A DNA stretch of 64,000 bases from assembly GCA_032622095.1 (NCBI GenBank), contig CP136064.1:177088247-177152246 (forward strand). The letters run 5' to 3'. Under the pieces are notes generated by a model. The model saw only the letters and a list, made by a program, of their open reading frames with translations, was not told the DNA's origin and ran no database searches. The position numbers and the translations under genes are program-made. Position 1 is the first letter of the stretch. Every line of letters starts with the position of its first letter. Positions 48,182-57,903 of this stretch are shown here, piece by piece. The stretch is from Siphonodentalium dalli. Taxonomy: Eukaryota; Mollusca; Scaphopoda; Gadilida; Siphonodentaliidae.

Positions 48182-49153
48182 TCATATATCTGTTGCTGCC
48201 TTTATGTGCTTAATTCTGCCATTTGCAGCATATTTAACCAGAACTTTTCCTCCAGTTGACCAGGCATCTTCCACTTGTCCATTATCTTGTGCTTTCTTTA
48301 GAAGGATGTTGTTTTTGAGTGTTAAGTCCTCCTTTATAACTATGCCACTTCCCTTAAGCATTCTTCTAACCTTCATAACATCCAGTTTGTCCATTCTATT
48401 TACAAACTTCACAATCATTGGTCTGTTTTGATCTTTTGTAGGTGCTCCCAGTCTGTGTGCAATGCTCACATCTTTTGTTACAATTTTGAGGTTCAGTTTT
48501 TTATTGCACACATCAATCACTTTATCAATACAGTCTTCAATTTTCTCCTGAGAACAGTCTCCCCCGATTCCATATATCCTCACACTCTCTTGTCTAGTAT
48601 GCTGTTCCAAGTTATTCACTTCTGTTTTTAGTGCTACTACTTCCTTTTCTAGTCTTGTTGTGTTTTCATCTCTTTCACTGTCTTTTTGTCTGATTGTTTC
48701 AATTTCTTTCTTCATCTCATCATACTTTTTGTTCATATCAAATATTTCACTTTCATGTTTGGATTCCAGTGTATTTATTTTAGTTTCAAATTCTGTTTTA
48801 ACATTGTCAATAAGTGAATTAACAGTTTCAGTTGTTACCAGTGGGAAAATAGCAGCTTCCAAATCTTGTTTAGTAACAACATTGTCCAATTTCATGTTCA
48901 TCTCTTTGAGGAGTTCAGCAATTTGCTTTTCTGCTGGATCAATGTGTGTGGATGATTTCACCTGTTTATCAGAAGCAAAGTTTTTCATCGATGTCTGACC
49001 TGAATCTGCAGTTTTTTGTTTTTTGGGTGGAACATTAGATTTGAATTTGGTATTAGTCACGTTTGGTAGCGTACCCTTGTTCAAACTATCGTCGTTACTG
49101 GACGTTGAACTTGTCAGATCGCGTTTTGGTGGCATCACCATAGCTGATAACAC
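48182..49153 (-). CDS. LINE ORF1 protein (coiled coil plus RRM-like domain)
   Basis: An intact 323-codon frame. The N-terminal ~70 residues are polar and lysine-rich. A long charged segment (about residues 95-205: KYDEMKKEIETIRQKDSERD, EKEVVALKTEVNNLEQHT) is a predicted coiled coil. RQESVRIYGIGGD begins an RRM-like fold, with VSIAHRLGAPTK, RPMIVKFVNRMDKLDVMK and IVIKEDLTLKN, as in the nucleic-acid-binding ORF1 proteins of LINEs; its role is to coat the RNA and act as a chaperone. Two methionines lie near the start (M1 and M5-M7); the second (MVMPPKRD) is equally plausible. It could belong to the LINE at 41-44.6 kb with an insertion between them, or to a separate truncated element. Confidence 0.78.
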   Translation of the reverse strand: MLSAMVMPPKRDLTSSTSSNDDSLNKGTLPNVTNTKFKSNVPPKKQKTADSGQTSMKNFASDKQVKSSTHIDPAEKQIAELLKEMNMKLDNVVTKQDLEAAIFPLVTTETVNSLIDNVKTEFETKINTLESKHESEIFDMNKKYDEMKKEIETIRQKDSERDENTTRLEKEVVALKTEVNNLEQHTRQESVRIYGIGGDCSQEKIEDCIDKVIDVCNKKLNLKIVTKDVSIAHRLGAPTKDQNRPMIVKFVNRMDKLDVMKVRRMLKGSGIVIKEDLTLKNNILLKKAQDNGQVEDAWSTGGKVLVKYAANGRIKHIKAATDI

Positions 49154-49489
49154 GACGATAGGAGACTCAACTTTCGAGTAATAAAGTTTCTGCCTGGGGT
49201 CAAATTACTAACTTGAAGACTCACTATAGTGTAGAGTGTTGATATATAAATTCAATTGTCAATATTGAACGGCTGTAGCGTATATCTAAGGTCTATATTC
49301 TGTCCGATTAACCTGCCACGTCGAAAACAAACTTACACGGCCGCCATTGTTACCCCGATATGAACAAATTGTTACACCATCAATACCCGATTCATACTAT
49401 ATGATGGAATCTCAAATAATCAACACTGAATTGACTTGCCCTGAAATTATAAATTGGAGTGCTTCATTTTATCTGCCATTTATTTGAAA
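49154..49489. other. Probable 5' region of the ORF1-bearing LINE
   Basis: No frame; it leads up to the DIRS-like element. GC content rises slightly around 49320-49350 (ACGGCCGCCATTG). Confidence 0.35.
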
Positions 49490-50436
49490 GAGACAGTGTA
49501 TCACTCTCTGAAAACTGTAGAAAAAAAGTTATAGGCGTCACTCCGCCAATCACCAGATGTATCAGCTCTGGTCGCACTGATGATTTAAAAGCCCATGTTG
49601 TACCCCTCTCCTGAAGGAATGTGATGAATATTGACTAGGATCCTGTCCACATTGCACAATGAGAGACCGCCAATGGTGTGTAATATCGTGATATGTAATA
49701 AGTGCCAAATGGCCACCATTATTTTTGCACAAATGCAGGTTATTTCTGTGAAGCAGGAAGGAGAGAGCGCATTCTGTTAAATGCTTTAACCGGACAGAAT
49801 ATAGAATCTGGTATTGCCGTGATATGTATTTATAATATTCTTTCGCCAAACTGAATAGTCTTTGTCCATCGAAATATTATTGTGACGGATGGAGTCTTGT
49901 TGTAACAGAACATCATGTCGAAGCAAAACTGTCTCTCCATTTTTTATATTTCTAGAGTTAGGTACTAAATTGGATATTCGAGCCATTAGAAAGAATGCTA
50001 ACAGTAATAGTGACCAATATGTAACATCCAGACTAGAACTCATGTCCATTTTACTATGAAACTGATTGCGTAATGGTGGAGTAATAGGTAAGGCTCTCTT
50101 CAAGGCAATGTGAATTCAATATTGAAATACCCCGAACCAATAGCTTTGTTGATAAGCGTTAGTATATGAAGAAACCTAACACCTGATAAGTATATTCTGG
50201 ACTGCCGCTACTGTCTCAAAGGAATGACTCAAAAATTGTACATAATTACTTAATAGTTCTACAGATGCAGGCGATTGTCGTAAATTGAAATGATTACAGA
50301 ACTGAAAATATGTTATAATTTGTGTCTTCATTTCATTTGCTAAAAGAGACAGACGAATATAACTACTATTATAGAGCATATACTTATCTGAGATAACGTT
50401 ATTGTATATATGATCCAAATAAACTAGCATTACCAA
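49490..50436 (-). pseudogene. DIRS-type tyrosine recombinase
   Basis: Three overlapping frames. 50176-50436 gives the N-terminal DNA-binding part (MKTQIITYFQFCNHFNL, ASVELLSNYVQFLSHSF). 49786-50103 continues KRALPITPPL, then FFLMARISNLVP with the first catalytic arginine. 49562-49849 gives LITYHDITHHWRSLI and YSSHSFRRG, the H-x-x-R box. After another shift the sequence reads PELIHL, and DWRSDAYNFF in a further frame, where the tyrosine is expected. The reaction would be site-specific strand exchange through a covalent tyrosine-DNA bond. Catalytic residues are visible but the chain is broken. Confidence 0.78.
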
Positions 50437-50459
50437 TTATGACTGAATTGAACATTTTC

Positions 50460-50681
50460 AGGATTAACTTCTAAACGTTTCATATTATTGACATTTGGAG
50501 TCAGCTTGCAAAAATCTAGTTCTGCTTTTGGATCTGAGCTCCATCTCGACAGACAGTCTGCTGCTCTGTTTTTTGCAGTAAGATGTTTAGTGTGTATTTC
50601 AAATTGACATATGGCGCCGATTAAACAAATCTTTCGTAAACATGATTGCAGAAACTTACGTCTTGCTTGTTCCAGAATTAA
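50460..50681 (-). pseudogene. DIRS RNase H, second part
   Basis: The minus-strand frame reads EQARRKFLQSCLRKICLIGA, then ICQFEIHTKHLTAKNRAADC and LSRWSSDP. This is the end of the RNase H domain of DIRS polyproteins (typical H-I-x-G-K-x-N-x-x-A-D-x-L-S-R-W). It begins at the edge of the inserted DNA transposon; the first part of the domain is on the other side (57752-57900). Confidence 0.75.
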
Positions 50682-50684
50682 TTA
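50682..50684. other. Target site duplication TTA (left)
   Basis: TTA directly before the left terminal inverted repeat; matched by TTA at 57749-57751 after the right one. Reading the flanks with a single TTA gives the continuous codons VEVINSGTSKT. Confidence 0.8.
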
Positions 50685-51224
50685 TAGTAGAGATTGGGAA
50701 TACACATAGGTGTCCGCCACTGAGCGAATTTATGCCACTATGATTTTCTTATAGGAAAATGCCTCTAGTTTCAGGATCTGGTTGGTGCACTAAGAAAATG
50801 TGGTCCAAAATAAAAAAAATTCATGCCTTTTCTATGAGTGCCCACCTCATTTTTAAAGCTATTTTCCGAAAATACTACAATTTTGTAAACTTCATTTTAT
50901 TACGAAATTTATCATGCCAAGAAGTCAATATGCGATATGGGAGATGAATTAGTATGATAGAGCTGAAATGTGCTTCAAATGTCTACAAAAGATATTCGTG
51001 GTGACGCCACGAGGCGCCTAACTCTTAGTGAAGCTGCACTATTTTCGTCGATTCACCAAAGAGACCTCGTTTCGTTTTCACTGACCAGAAATATATACGG
51101 AAACGTATAACATATTTGGTGTTGTAGTGACCAGTAGCATACTGGCGATCTGATAAGCCCAATAACTTGAAAATATTTAGCCCATGTCACGTATAGTACC
51201 CTAATAACCTACCCCTACCCCGAA
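50685..51224 (+). repeat. Left terminal inverted repeat
   Basis: Complement of 57210-57748 along its whole length with few differences (for example TCTACAAAAG here against TTTACAAAAG, and AGCATACTGG against GGCATAATGG). The similarity ends at CTACCCCGAAA on the left. An apparent 62-codon frame (50759-50947) lies entirely inside and is not considered coding. Confidence 0.95.
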
Positions 51225-51893
51225 ATATAAAAAAATCGATATTTTGGGAATTCGGTGACATATGCTTCTACATTCTTGTTATAGTTACTCCAACGGAGTT
51301 TACTAAGTTTCTATAACTAATTGTTGTGGGTTTACGTTAAAATGTAGTATTTTGACATAAAGAGAATGTCAGAAATTAGTATTTTTGGGTGAAAACAACA
51401 TATTTTGGTTAATTTTGGGTGAAAATAGAATATTTTGGTATAATATGGATGTAATGCATTTGATTATATATAATACGAATTGACAGAAAGTAATGATATT
51501 ACAGAGATTGATACATGTTGCATATGTATCGTATAGTTGGTATCGTGCATGTATATGCACTAAGGTGAATGGTGTTCTATCCAAAATCAACATCACTACA
51601 ATCGTCATCATCCGACATATAGTCATCACTATCTTCTTCGTCTGTCCAAATATCAATATTGCAATCTTGCGATTCTTCGGCAATACTCGTTCTGCCTGTA
51701 CAATAAGTTTGAAATATCGTCAGGGAATGCCTTCGTTATCCATTTGATGCTACTGTCGTCTTCCCATCCATAGTCAGATGGATCCGGGGCGCATATTTTC
51801 GGAACTGATGCCAGGCGCCATATGCGTGAAACGTAGTTTGCCCTATATGTGTGCAGCTTCAAACTATCAACACATGGTGGTATCAATGACAAA

Positions 51894-52952
51894 TCAACAA
51901 CTTTGCCGTGATCCAAATACTTTTCCCAAGAGTTGCACTCGAGTTTGGTTGACCGTTACAGGGCGTCGTTTCTCATAGAGCTTAGATACATACTCTTCAA
52001 TTATGTTCATGTCATAACATTCGGTAGACCATTGTGTTCCCAGTGTGGCGAAGGCCTCAATATACCGGTAATCTTTCAGTAATAGGTTGTAACACACCCG
52101 TTTGCCTTTCTTGAAGAATGCGGATACATAGTCGTTCCCTGTAAACGCATGAAATCCAATAATAGATTGTCTTAATAAGGTATTCATAGAACTTTTGTTT
52201 AGGTTGACAATTATTCTGAATTTGCCACGACCAGTATCTAAATACACATCGTGGGTCAGATTGGTGCAATGTCCAAACATAATGACCAATATGTCAGTGT
52301 CTCCTGATGTGGAACGAACAATCACAGGTCCTGGATTGTTTCTGAGTGCATGGTTAACATGTAGGACAACTTTTGTGTGTGCCTCTTCCTGGTCCGAACA
52401 CAGATCTTCAATTATCGCTGTGTCATCTCGAGTTACTAAATAACATAGATCTCTGATGGAAAAGTAGACAACCTGTCCCACGAGTAGCATATCCCGTTTC
52501 TCATTCCACACGTCCAGGATCAGATCTATCATTCTCTCCTTGTTTGTCCCGTTCGATAGAAACTTGGAGAAGTTCTCAGGAATTTTGACTTTTGCACTAG
52601 TAATAATATATTTTTCAGCAACCCCTCTATTTGACCGTTCACCTAGTTTGATGGTATGCTCTCTATATGTGTCCGCACATACGTCAATTCGTTGATATCC
52701 CTGGGGAATTGAACTGAAAATTTGCAGCGCCAATTCCTCAAAAGTTTTGGGTTTTTGGGGCAGTGTGCGAATTAACGCCATTAAGTCTATCACATAGGCC
52801 GATGTGTTATTTCGAGGCGGTAGTGTAGCGGAATCAACAATTTCACAGTTATCAGTTATTATTCCAATCAACTTACTCTTAGTTGTTTGTCTTCTCGTTC
52901 CGCCAGGATGTGCCAAAGCAATCGGTACTGGACCAAGGCAGTACGATAACAC
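51894..52952 (-). pseudogene. XPG/FEN-like PIN nuclease domain of the transposon
   Basis: A 352-codon frame. SAYVIDLMALIRTL (residues 51-64, D56) is the first acidic strand; RIDVCADTYREHTIK (89-102) the next; CSDQEEAHTKVVLHV (185-199) matches the E-A-E-A-like box of FEN1/XPG; STSGDTDILVIMF (214-226) the D-x-D strand; GFHAFTGNDYVSAFFKKGK (266-284) the G-x-D-Y entry to the DNA-binding turn. This is the metal-dependent 5'-nuclease architecture, presumably processing DNA during transposition. The frame upstream of the first methionine joins 52868-53308 through a frameshift in an A6 run (complement of about 52975-52981), so the start shown is not native. Confidence 0.72.
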
Positions 52953-53308
52953 TTTATCGACATCGACAGATTCTTTTTTAGATGACTGGACGCTAACAAA
53001 CTACCTAGAATGTTTCGTTCAATTGTCAATTCCTTTACTTTCCCTTGGGCCGAAACGGAAACTTTCTTGTTGCAATCTTGGAATGAGAAAACGCGTGTTC
53101 TCGAAATAGGACTGAACAGTTCAATCTCAGAACTTTCTATTCGTTTTTGAACAAACTCTGTTGTCTGCAATTGTCCATTATTTATCATATGCAGTATTCC
53201 ATCTGCCACATCAGCTTTGACAGGAGCTCCAGACGACAGATTGTACAGATTTGTCTTGTCCAATTCGGCATCAAAAGGGTTGACAAATTCATTTCGCAGA
53301 ACATTCAA
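52868..53308 (-). pseudogene. Transposon protein linker before the nuclease
   Basis: 146 codons: LYNLSSGAPVKADVADGILH, FVQKRIESSEIELFSPISRT, then KVKELTIERNILGSLLASSH. The last block corresponds to the segment seen alone at 22560-22800, so this linker is conserved among family members. It ends when the frame shifts near 52980. It is in the same frame as 53336-53584 and separated from it by a single TAA (53336-53338). Confidence 0.65.
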
Positions 53309-53335
53309 GATTGATTGGACTCGATCCTCCGATTT

Positions 53336-53584
53336 TTAAATCATGCTCTGTCTACAGGTCGGATGTATATTGTCGGAGGAGATGCTCATACCCACAATTT
53401 CGAATAACATCTCTTTGAACTTCGCCACTTGTGGTCTTTTTAAAACCCACTTGTTATAATTGCCACGATTCCATGCGAACTGTTTGATACCATCTGGTAT
53501 TTTCGCATGTCGATTGTATGTCTGTTCACCAGACTGGTCAACTGCTTGTCTACCTGACTTAATCCCACCACGGCATACAGACAA
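53336..53584 (-). pseudogene. Transposon protein segment
   Basis: 82 codons: RQAVDQSGEQTYNRHAKIPD, GIKQFAWNRGNYNKWVLKRP, KFKEMLFEIVGM. It fits the middle of the same polypeptide (a D-Q-x-x-E-Q motif followed by the helical linker). It is reached from 53559-54920 by a frameshift near 53575 together with an apparent loss of the Y-D-x-x-N-Y-A-R-x-x-P-V-Y block that the relative at 59147-59515 still has (YDNNNYGRSLPVYYA). Confidence 0.6.
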
Positions 53585-54920
53585 TCCCTTCCCAGCTGTG
53601 AAGTCTTAAATCATAATCATTCTCTTTCACTGCACAATGTAGCATTTGTAATATGTCAATCACATCGAGGTACATTAACCAGAACTTGGCTGTCTTGCCT
53701 AAAGCTCCATTTCGAATTGTTGTTTTGTATGCTTCGTACATTTCCCAGAACTTCGAGAACTCGTCAGTGTCTGTCATGATCAGCTTACATGCAGTTGCCG
53801 GTGATTTGGATTCAAACAGATCACATAGTAACTTAGGAATAGTTATTGGTTCACCGTCATTGGTGCTATGGAAGAATCGGTTGAGAAGCAATCGTTCCAA
53901 TGCGTCTGCAAAATGTTCGTGAACAAACCAGGCACGATTGTACTGTTTACCCTTAAGCACAGCATTCAAACTACCGGACGCACACAGGCCGGTTTGAAAG
54001 ACAATGTCCTCGAAACCACTCGCTGAAACCATCTTACCGATAATACCGAACATTTCCTGCATCAAATGAAAGTCACCTAAATGGACGATGACATTACTGA
54101 ATTCCTTCGGATAGTTCCAGATCATCTGAAATGTTTTTGCTGCTGCTCCAACGTCGAGTGTGATATGAACACTGGGCATGTTCGCTTGTTGGGCTAACTT
54201 TTGTGCCATTTGTAGATATTCGGCAACGGTTTCGTATCCCGATATTGGTTTGTGAATGGGTGGCAGGTATGTGATCATTGTTTTTGTGGGCACATTTTCT
54301 TCTGAAACTGACGAAATCCAACCACCAAACCTAGGAATCGTTTGCCTTTTGTCATGTTGCTCTCTGCCGATCTTCCATGCCATTAGCTTCTTTTTTGCCT
54401 GATCCACCGGTGGTCTACAACATCCAATCGGTTTAGGTGTTTTAGGTGGTCCCCGTTTTGGATTAACATGGCGGTGTTTCAGTTCTGTGTCCACCGAGAC
54501 ACACATCGATCTTCGTTTCGGTCTCGGTAGTACAATCTCCGATGTTCTTGGCACGGTGTCGTCGGAACATTCTTGATAAGCAACGGCATGGGTACTGTGG
54601 ATAGTGTCATGACCAGTGACTGTTTCGACATTATAATCGAAGTTATCAACCCAGAAATGTGTCAGTACTGTCGCAGAATCAGATGCGGGCTGCAGAGGCA
54701 ACATCTGAGGACTTTCGAAGAACTGCTGAGACTGCTCGGCCAAACTAGTCTCAATTTGACACACTGTATCATAGTTAATTGAGTGGCCCAATTTCGATAG
54801 GATTTGTATTGGAGCCTTTTGTCCAGACATGTTATGTACCACAACACCTAGCATAGTGTGCTTTTCTGTTAAGAAGGCGCCACGAGAAACTCCGAAGATC
54901 TTCAGCAATCGATTTAGCAA
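53559..54920 (-). pseudogene. Candidate transposase core
   Basis: 453 codons. Order: VVVHNMSGQKAPIQILSKLG (27-45), THFWVDNFDYNVETVTGHD (87-105), a basic segment (KRGPPKTPKPIGCC), MITYLPPIHKPISGYETVAE (215-234), PSVHITLDVGAAAKTF (249-264), NVIVHLGDFHLMQEMFGIIG (276-295), SASGFEDIVFQTGL and NAVLKGKQYNRAWFVHE. The aspartates in WVDNFD, ITLDVG and the D/E of GFED are the best candidates for an RNase H-like catalytic triad (inference). A relative of this domain is widespread in invertebrate and fish genomes in high copy and also resembles fungal DUF6589-type proteins. The first methionine is an artefact of a frameshift near 54885; the true chain comes from 54832-56037. Confidence 0.7.
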
Positions 54921-56037
54921 CGGTTTGAATCTTCTTGGTTGTGCGTGATTTGCGCCAACTATGCGTCTTCAGAATGTTCTCAATGAAACACGTTACCATG
55001 CTAGGGGGTTGTCTGCTCTTGACAGCCAGCGACTCAGCACAGGGTGGCCACGAAAGATCGGGTGTTTGGTCAAGAAACTCCTCTATATTCCTACGAATAA
55101 TATTGGCCGCCTGATCAACAACGTCATCGTCGTCTATTTTAAATACCTCTTTTGTATTTTCTGTGAGAGTCCGACTACTCATAACTATCTGTGATTTATT
55201 TGTCTGAACAGTTACGAATAATATAGCATCACCATATTTCGTTTGTATTCGTTGTTTCAACCGATAGCGATACCGTCTATCCGCAACATCAACTGTATAA
55301 CCCAGCATACCAGTCAAAACATTCATAGATACACTACGAAGTTGCTGCAAGACATACATGTCGATAAAATCGCACACGTCGGTGAAATTTTCACTCTCAA
55401 TTGTAGTCATTCCGTCGTCATCAACAACATCGTTATCGGGATCATTGTCACCAGGACGAGCAGGCCAACATATCCTCGTATAGACACTGTAGCAACTGTC
55501 GTGTTTCCGAAATTCCTTTGCGATTAAGTCATCGGTGCCGATTCTGGTCAACATCGTGTCGTCATTTCTCAAAGTAGCAGCCTGTTTAAGTCTACTAGAT
55601 GCAGTTTCAGTGAGAATTTTGGTTGGATGTTCCCTCTTTTGTTTGAGTTTAATAACTACTTTCCCACATATACCACATGATTCGGGAAACATGCCTCGTA
55701 CATCACTCCCGCTTGCATGCTGCCTTGGAGTGCGACACACACCATCATTATCAGAACTGGTTGATGCACTAGGATTTACATTTCGGCAGTGTGTAAATTT
55801 CTTATAGCACTGACTGTGATATCCATGTTTGCAAGGGTCGTATTCTGCAGGAATTGTGTCACATTGTTCACTGTGTGCATTTTTTGCAGCGAATGCACGC
55901 AATTTGTCCCTGCATTCTATCAGTTTAGTATAACTGCCATCATTTAACAGGATGATATGTGCGCCCTCGGTGTGCAATGCTGGGTAATGTATTACACATA
56001 TTGGGACGTCTTCGGTGCGTTTGCGCTTTCGTGACAT
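54832..56037 (-). CDS. N-terminal zinc-finger-like part of the transposase
   Basis: 401 codons with a basic start (MSRKRKRTED, a likely nuclear localisation signal). Two cysteine/histidine modules follow: CDTIPAEYDPCKHG with YHSQCYKKFT (59-82) and CGICGK (121-126) with HDSCYSVYTRIC (179-190). Each has C-x2/3-C-like pairs closed by H-x2-C-Y-x2-[FY]-T, presumably binding DNA ends. Then a helical part (MNVLTGMLGYTVDVADRRYR, RRNIEEFLDQTPDLSWPPC). It loses frame near 54885. This start is the real one: the methionine is followed at once by the basic stretch, and the next 470 bp to the right hold two TATAAAGAGCG motifs but no further frame. Confidence 0.72.
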   Translation of the reverse strand: MSRKRKRTEDVPICVIHYPALHTEGAHIILLNDGSYTKLIECRDKLRAFAAKNAHSEQCDTIPAEYDPCKHGYHSQCYKKFTHCRNVNPSASTSSDNDGVCRTPRQHASGSDVRGMFPESCGICGKVVIKLKQKREHPTKILTETASSRLKQAATLRNDDTMLTRIGTDDLIAKEFRKHDSCYSVYTRICWPARPGDNDPDNDVVDDDGMTTIESENFTDVCDFIDMYVLQQLRSVSMNVLTGMLGYTVDVADRRYRYRLKQRIQTKYGDAILFVTVQTNKSQIVMSSRTLTENTKEVFKIDDDDVVDQAANIIRRNIEEFLDQTPDLSWPPCAESLAVKSRQPPSMVTCFIENILKTHSWRKSRTTKKIQTVAKSIAEDLRSFSWRLLNRKAHYARCCGT

Positions 56038-57209
56038 TCCTGTCGTGATCCAATTTGCAAATGGGTTAACTTAAAGTGTGTGTCGAAGCGAAACGATGTG
56101 CAAAGCGGACAGCAATCCTGTCGTATTCCATATACAAATATGATGCTAGGTGCGAAGCGATAACCGTGGACCGAACTAGATAAGAGCTCTGGCACGCACA
56201 CTTGCGATCAATGCATCCACAATTCAAACGACAAGAACAACATACATGTATAATAAAATACAAGCATATAAATAGCACGAATTCCACAGTGATCCTTTGT
56301 GTATGTTGTCACCGTAAGGTTTCGACAAAGGGCACTGTCCTATTCGCCTACCAGATTATAAGAACGAAGAACAACAACGAATAATAATCAAGAGAATAAG
56401 AGAAAGATAAGATAATGCTAAGGTAGAAAAAACGATGCTCGCGCAACGATATCTAAAAGAGCTCTGGCGCGTGTATCTAACACTTGGTCGGTGCAGGGTA
56501 TAACTTATAAAGAGCGTTATTTAATGGTCGGAAATTATAAAGAGCGTTTCGAAATTCAAATTAAGGCTGATATTCGCCCATACAGTTATACACGTGTCGT
56601 GTGTGTATGTTCTATATAGCCATTCTAATTCCTACCTCACTTTTCCAAACTAATAATTTCCGCATATTAAGGTACACACGTCAGTGGGGAAGAACGCAAA
56701 ATGACAGGATAATATTATACTAAGACATTTCAACATATTAATAGTTATTCACTAATAACACATTTGGGGAATGATGAAGATATGTAGTTAAAATATCCAT
56801 TTTCATGACGTTTTGCATTATTTTTCTATATACTGAGCCATTCTAATTCCTACCTCACTTTTCCAAACTAATAATTTCCGCCTATTAAGGTACACACGTC
56901 AGTGGGGAAGATCACAATATGACAGGATAATATTATACTAAGACATTCAACATATTAATAGTTATTCACTAATAACACATTTGGGGAATGATGAAGATAT
57001 GTAGTTAAAATATTCATTTTCATGACGTTTTGCATTATTTTTTGCATATTATTGGCGGCCATCTTGGATTATGGTATTTTTTTCCTATGAAATATTAAGC
57101 ATAACTTAATAGAAAGAAAATGATATATGATACTACTTTGATTATCAATGTATTACGTCGCAATAAAACAAAAATTACATGAATGTGGTCGACATGCTAG
57201 AATTTGCGT
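56038..57209. other. 5' non-coding part of the DNA transposon
   Basis: Between the first methionine and the right inverted repeat. ATAAAGAGCGTT occurs twice (near 56513 and 56541, 28 bp apart), and a 218-bp unit is duplicated at 56619-57045. A further ~160 bp (57046-57209) is AT-rich. Confidence 0.7.
56619..57045. repeat. 218-bp tandem duplication
   Basis: 56619-56836 and 56837-57045 are near-identical (GCCATTCTAATTCCTACCTC, CACACGTCAGTGGGGAAGA, ACATTTGGGGAATGATGAAG). It lies between the transposase start and the right inverted repeat. A duplicated subterminal unit could be a transposase-binding or promoter unit. Confidence 0.92.
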
Positions 57210-57748
57210 TTTGGGGTAGGGTAGGTTATTAGGGTACTATACGTGACATGGGCTAAATATTTTCAAGTTATTGGGCTTATCAGATCGCCATTATGCCATT
57301 GGTCACTACAACACCAAATATGTTATACTTTTTCCGTATAGATTTCTGGTCAGTGAAAACGAAACGAGGTCACTTTGGTGAATCGACGAAAATAGTGCAG
57401 CGTCACTAAGAGTTAGGCGCCTCGTGGCGTCACCACGAATATCTTTTGTAAACATTTGAAGCACATTTCAGCTCTATCATACTAATTCATCTCCCATATC
57501 GCATATTGACTTCTTGGCATGATAAATTTCGTAATAAAATGAAGTTTACAAAATTGTAGTATTTTCGGAAAATAGCTTTAAAAATGAGGTGGGCACTCAT
57601 AGAAAAGGCATGATTTTTTTTATTTTGGACCACATTTTCTTAGTGCATCAACCAGATCCTGAAACTAGAGGCATTTTCCTATAAGAAAATCATAGTGGCA
57701 TAAATTCGCTCAGTGGCGGACACCTATGTGTATTCCCAATCTCTACTA
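57210..57748 (-). repeat. Right terminal inverted repeat
   Basis: Complement of 50685-51224. Ends CCCAATCTCTACTA at 57748, followed by TTA (57749-57751). Confidence 0.95.
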
Positions 57749-57751
57749 TTA

Positions 57752-57900
57752 CTTCCACACTAGTAATTATCATTATAAATATGTTTACGCTTTCCTTTAA
57801 AATGTTTGCCACAAAGTTTCAATACAGTGATTGTCAGAAGCTCAAGACAATTCATATCTAATTTCAGATCTATAATAAATGCTGGAAATTTACAATGAGA
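57752..57900 (-). pseudogene. DIRS RNase H, first part
   Basis: The minus frame gives LDMNCLELLTITVLKLCGKH, then FKGKRKHIYNDNY, the central RNase H strand with the catalytic glutamate (N-x-x-E-L) and aspartate (Y-x-D-N). One extra base follows before TSVEV, the codons that run into the insertion point. The rest of the domain is at 50460-50681. Confidence 0.78.
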
Positions 57901-57903
57901 CAA

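Larger units (their letters stand above)
50685..57748 (-). mobile_element. 7.06-kb Academ-like DNA transposon
   Basis: Bounded by inverted repeats of ~540 bp that begin TAGTAGAGATTGGGAATACA and by TTA duplications. All genes run on the minus strand: zinc-finger-like N-terminus (54832-56037), candidate transposase core (53559-54920), linker (52868-53584) and XPG/FEN-like nuclease (51894-52952). A 3-bp duplication, terminal inverted repeats and a transposase carrying an XPG-type nuclease are the marks given for Academ transposons; assignment to that superfamily is an inference. The two inverted repeats differ at only a few positions, so insertion looks recent, yet the gene has at least three frameshifts and one stop. 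Confidence 0.82.

Noticed and set aside
50759..50947. 62-codon ORF near the left end of the transposon
   Set aside because: It lies wholly within the terminal inverted repeat and has no motif; the frame is a side effect of the non-coding repeat.
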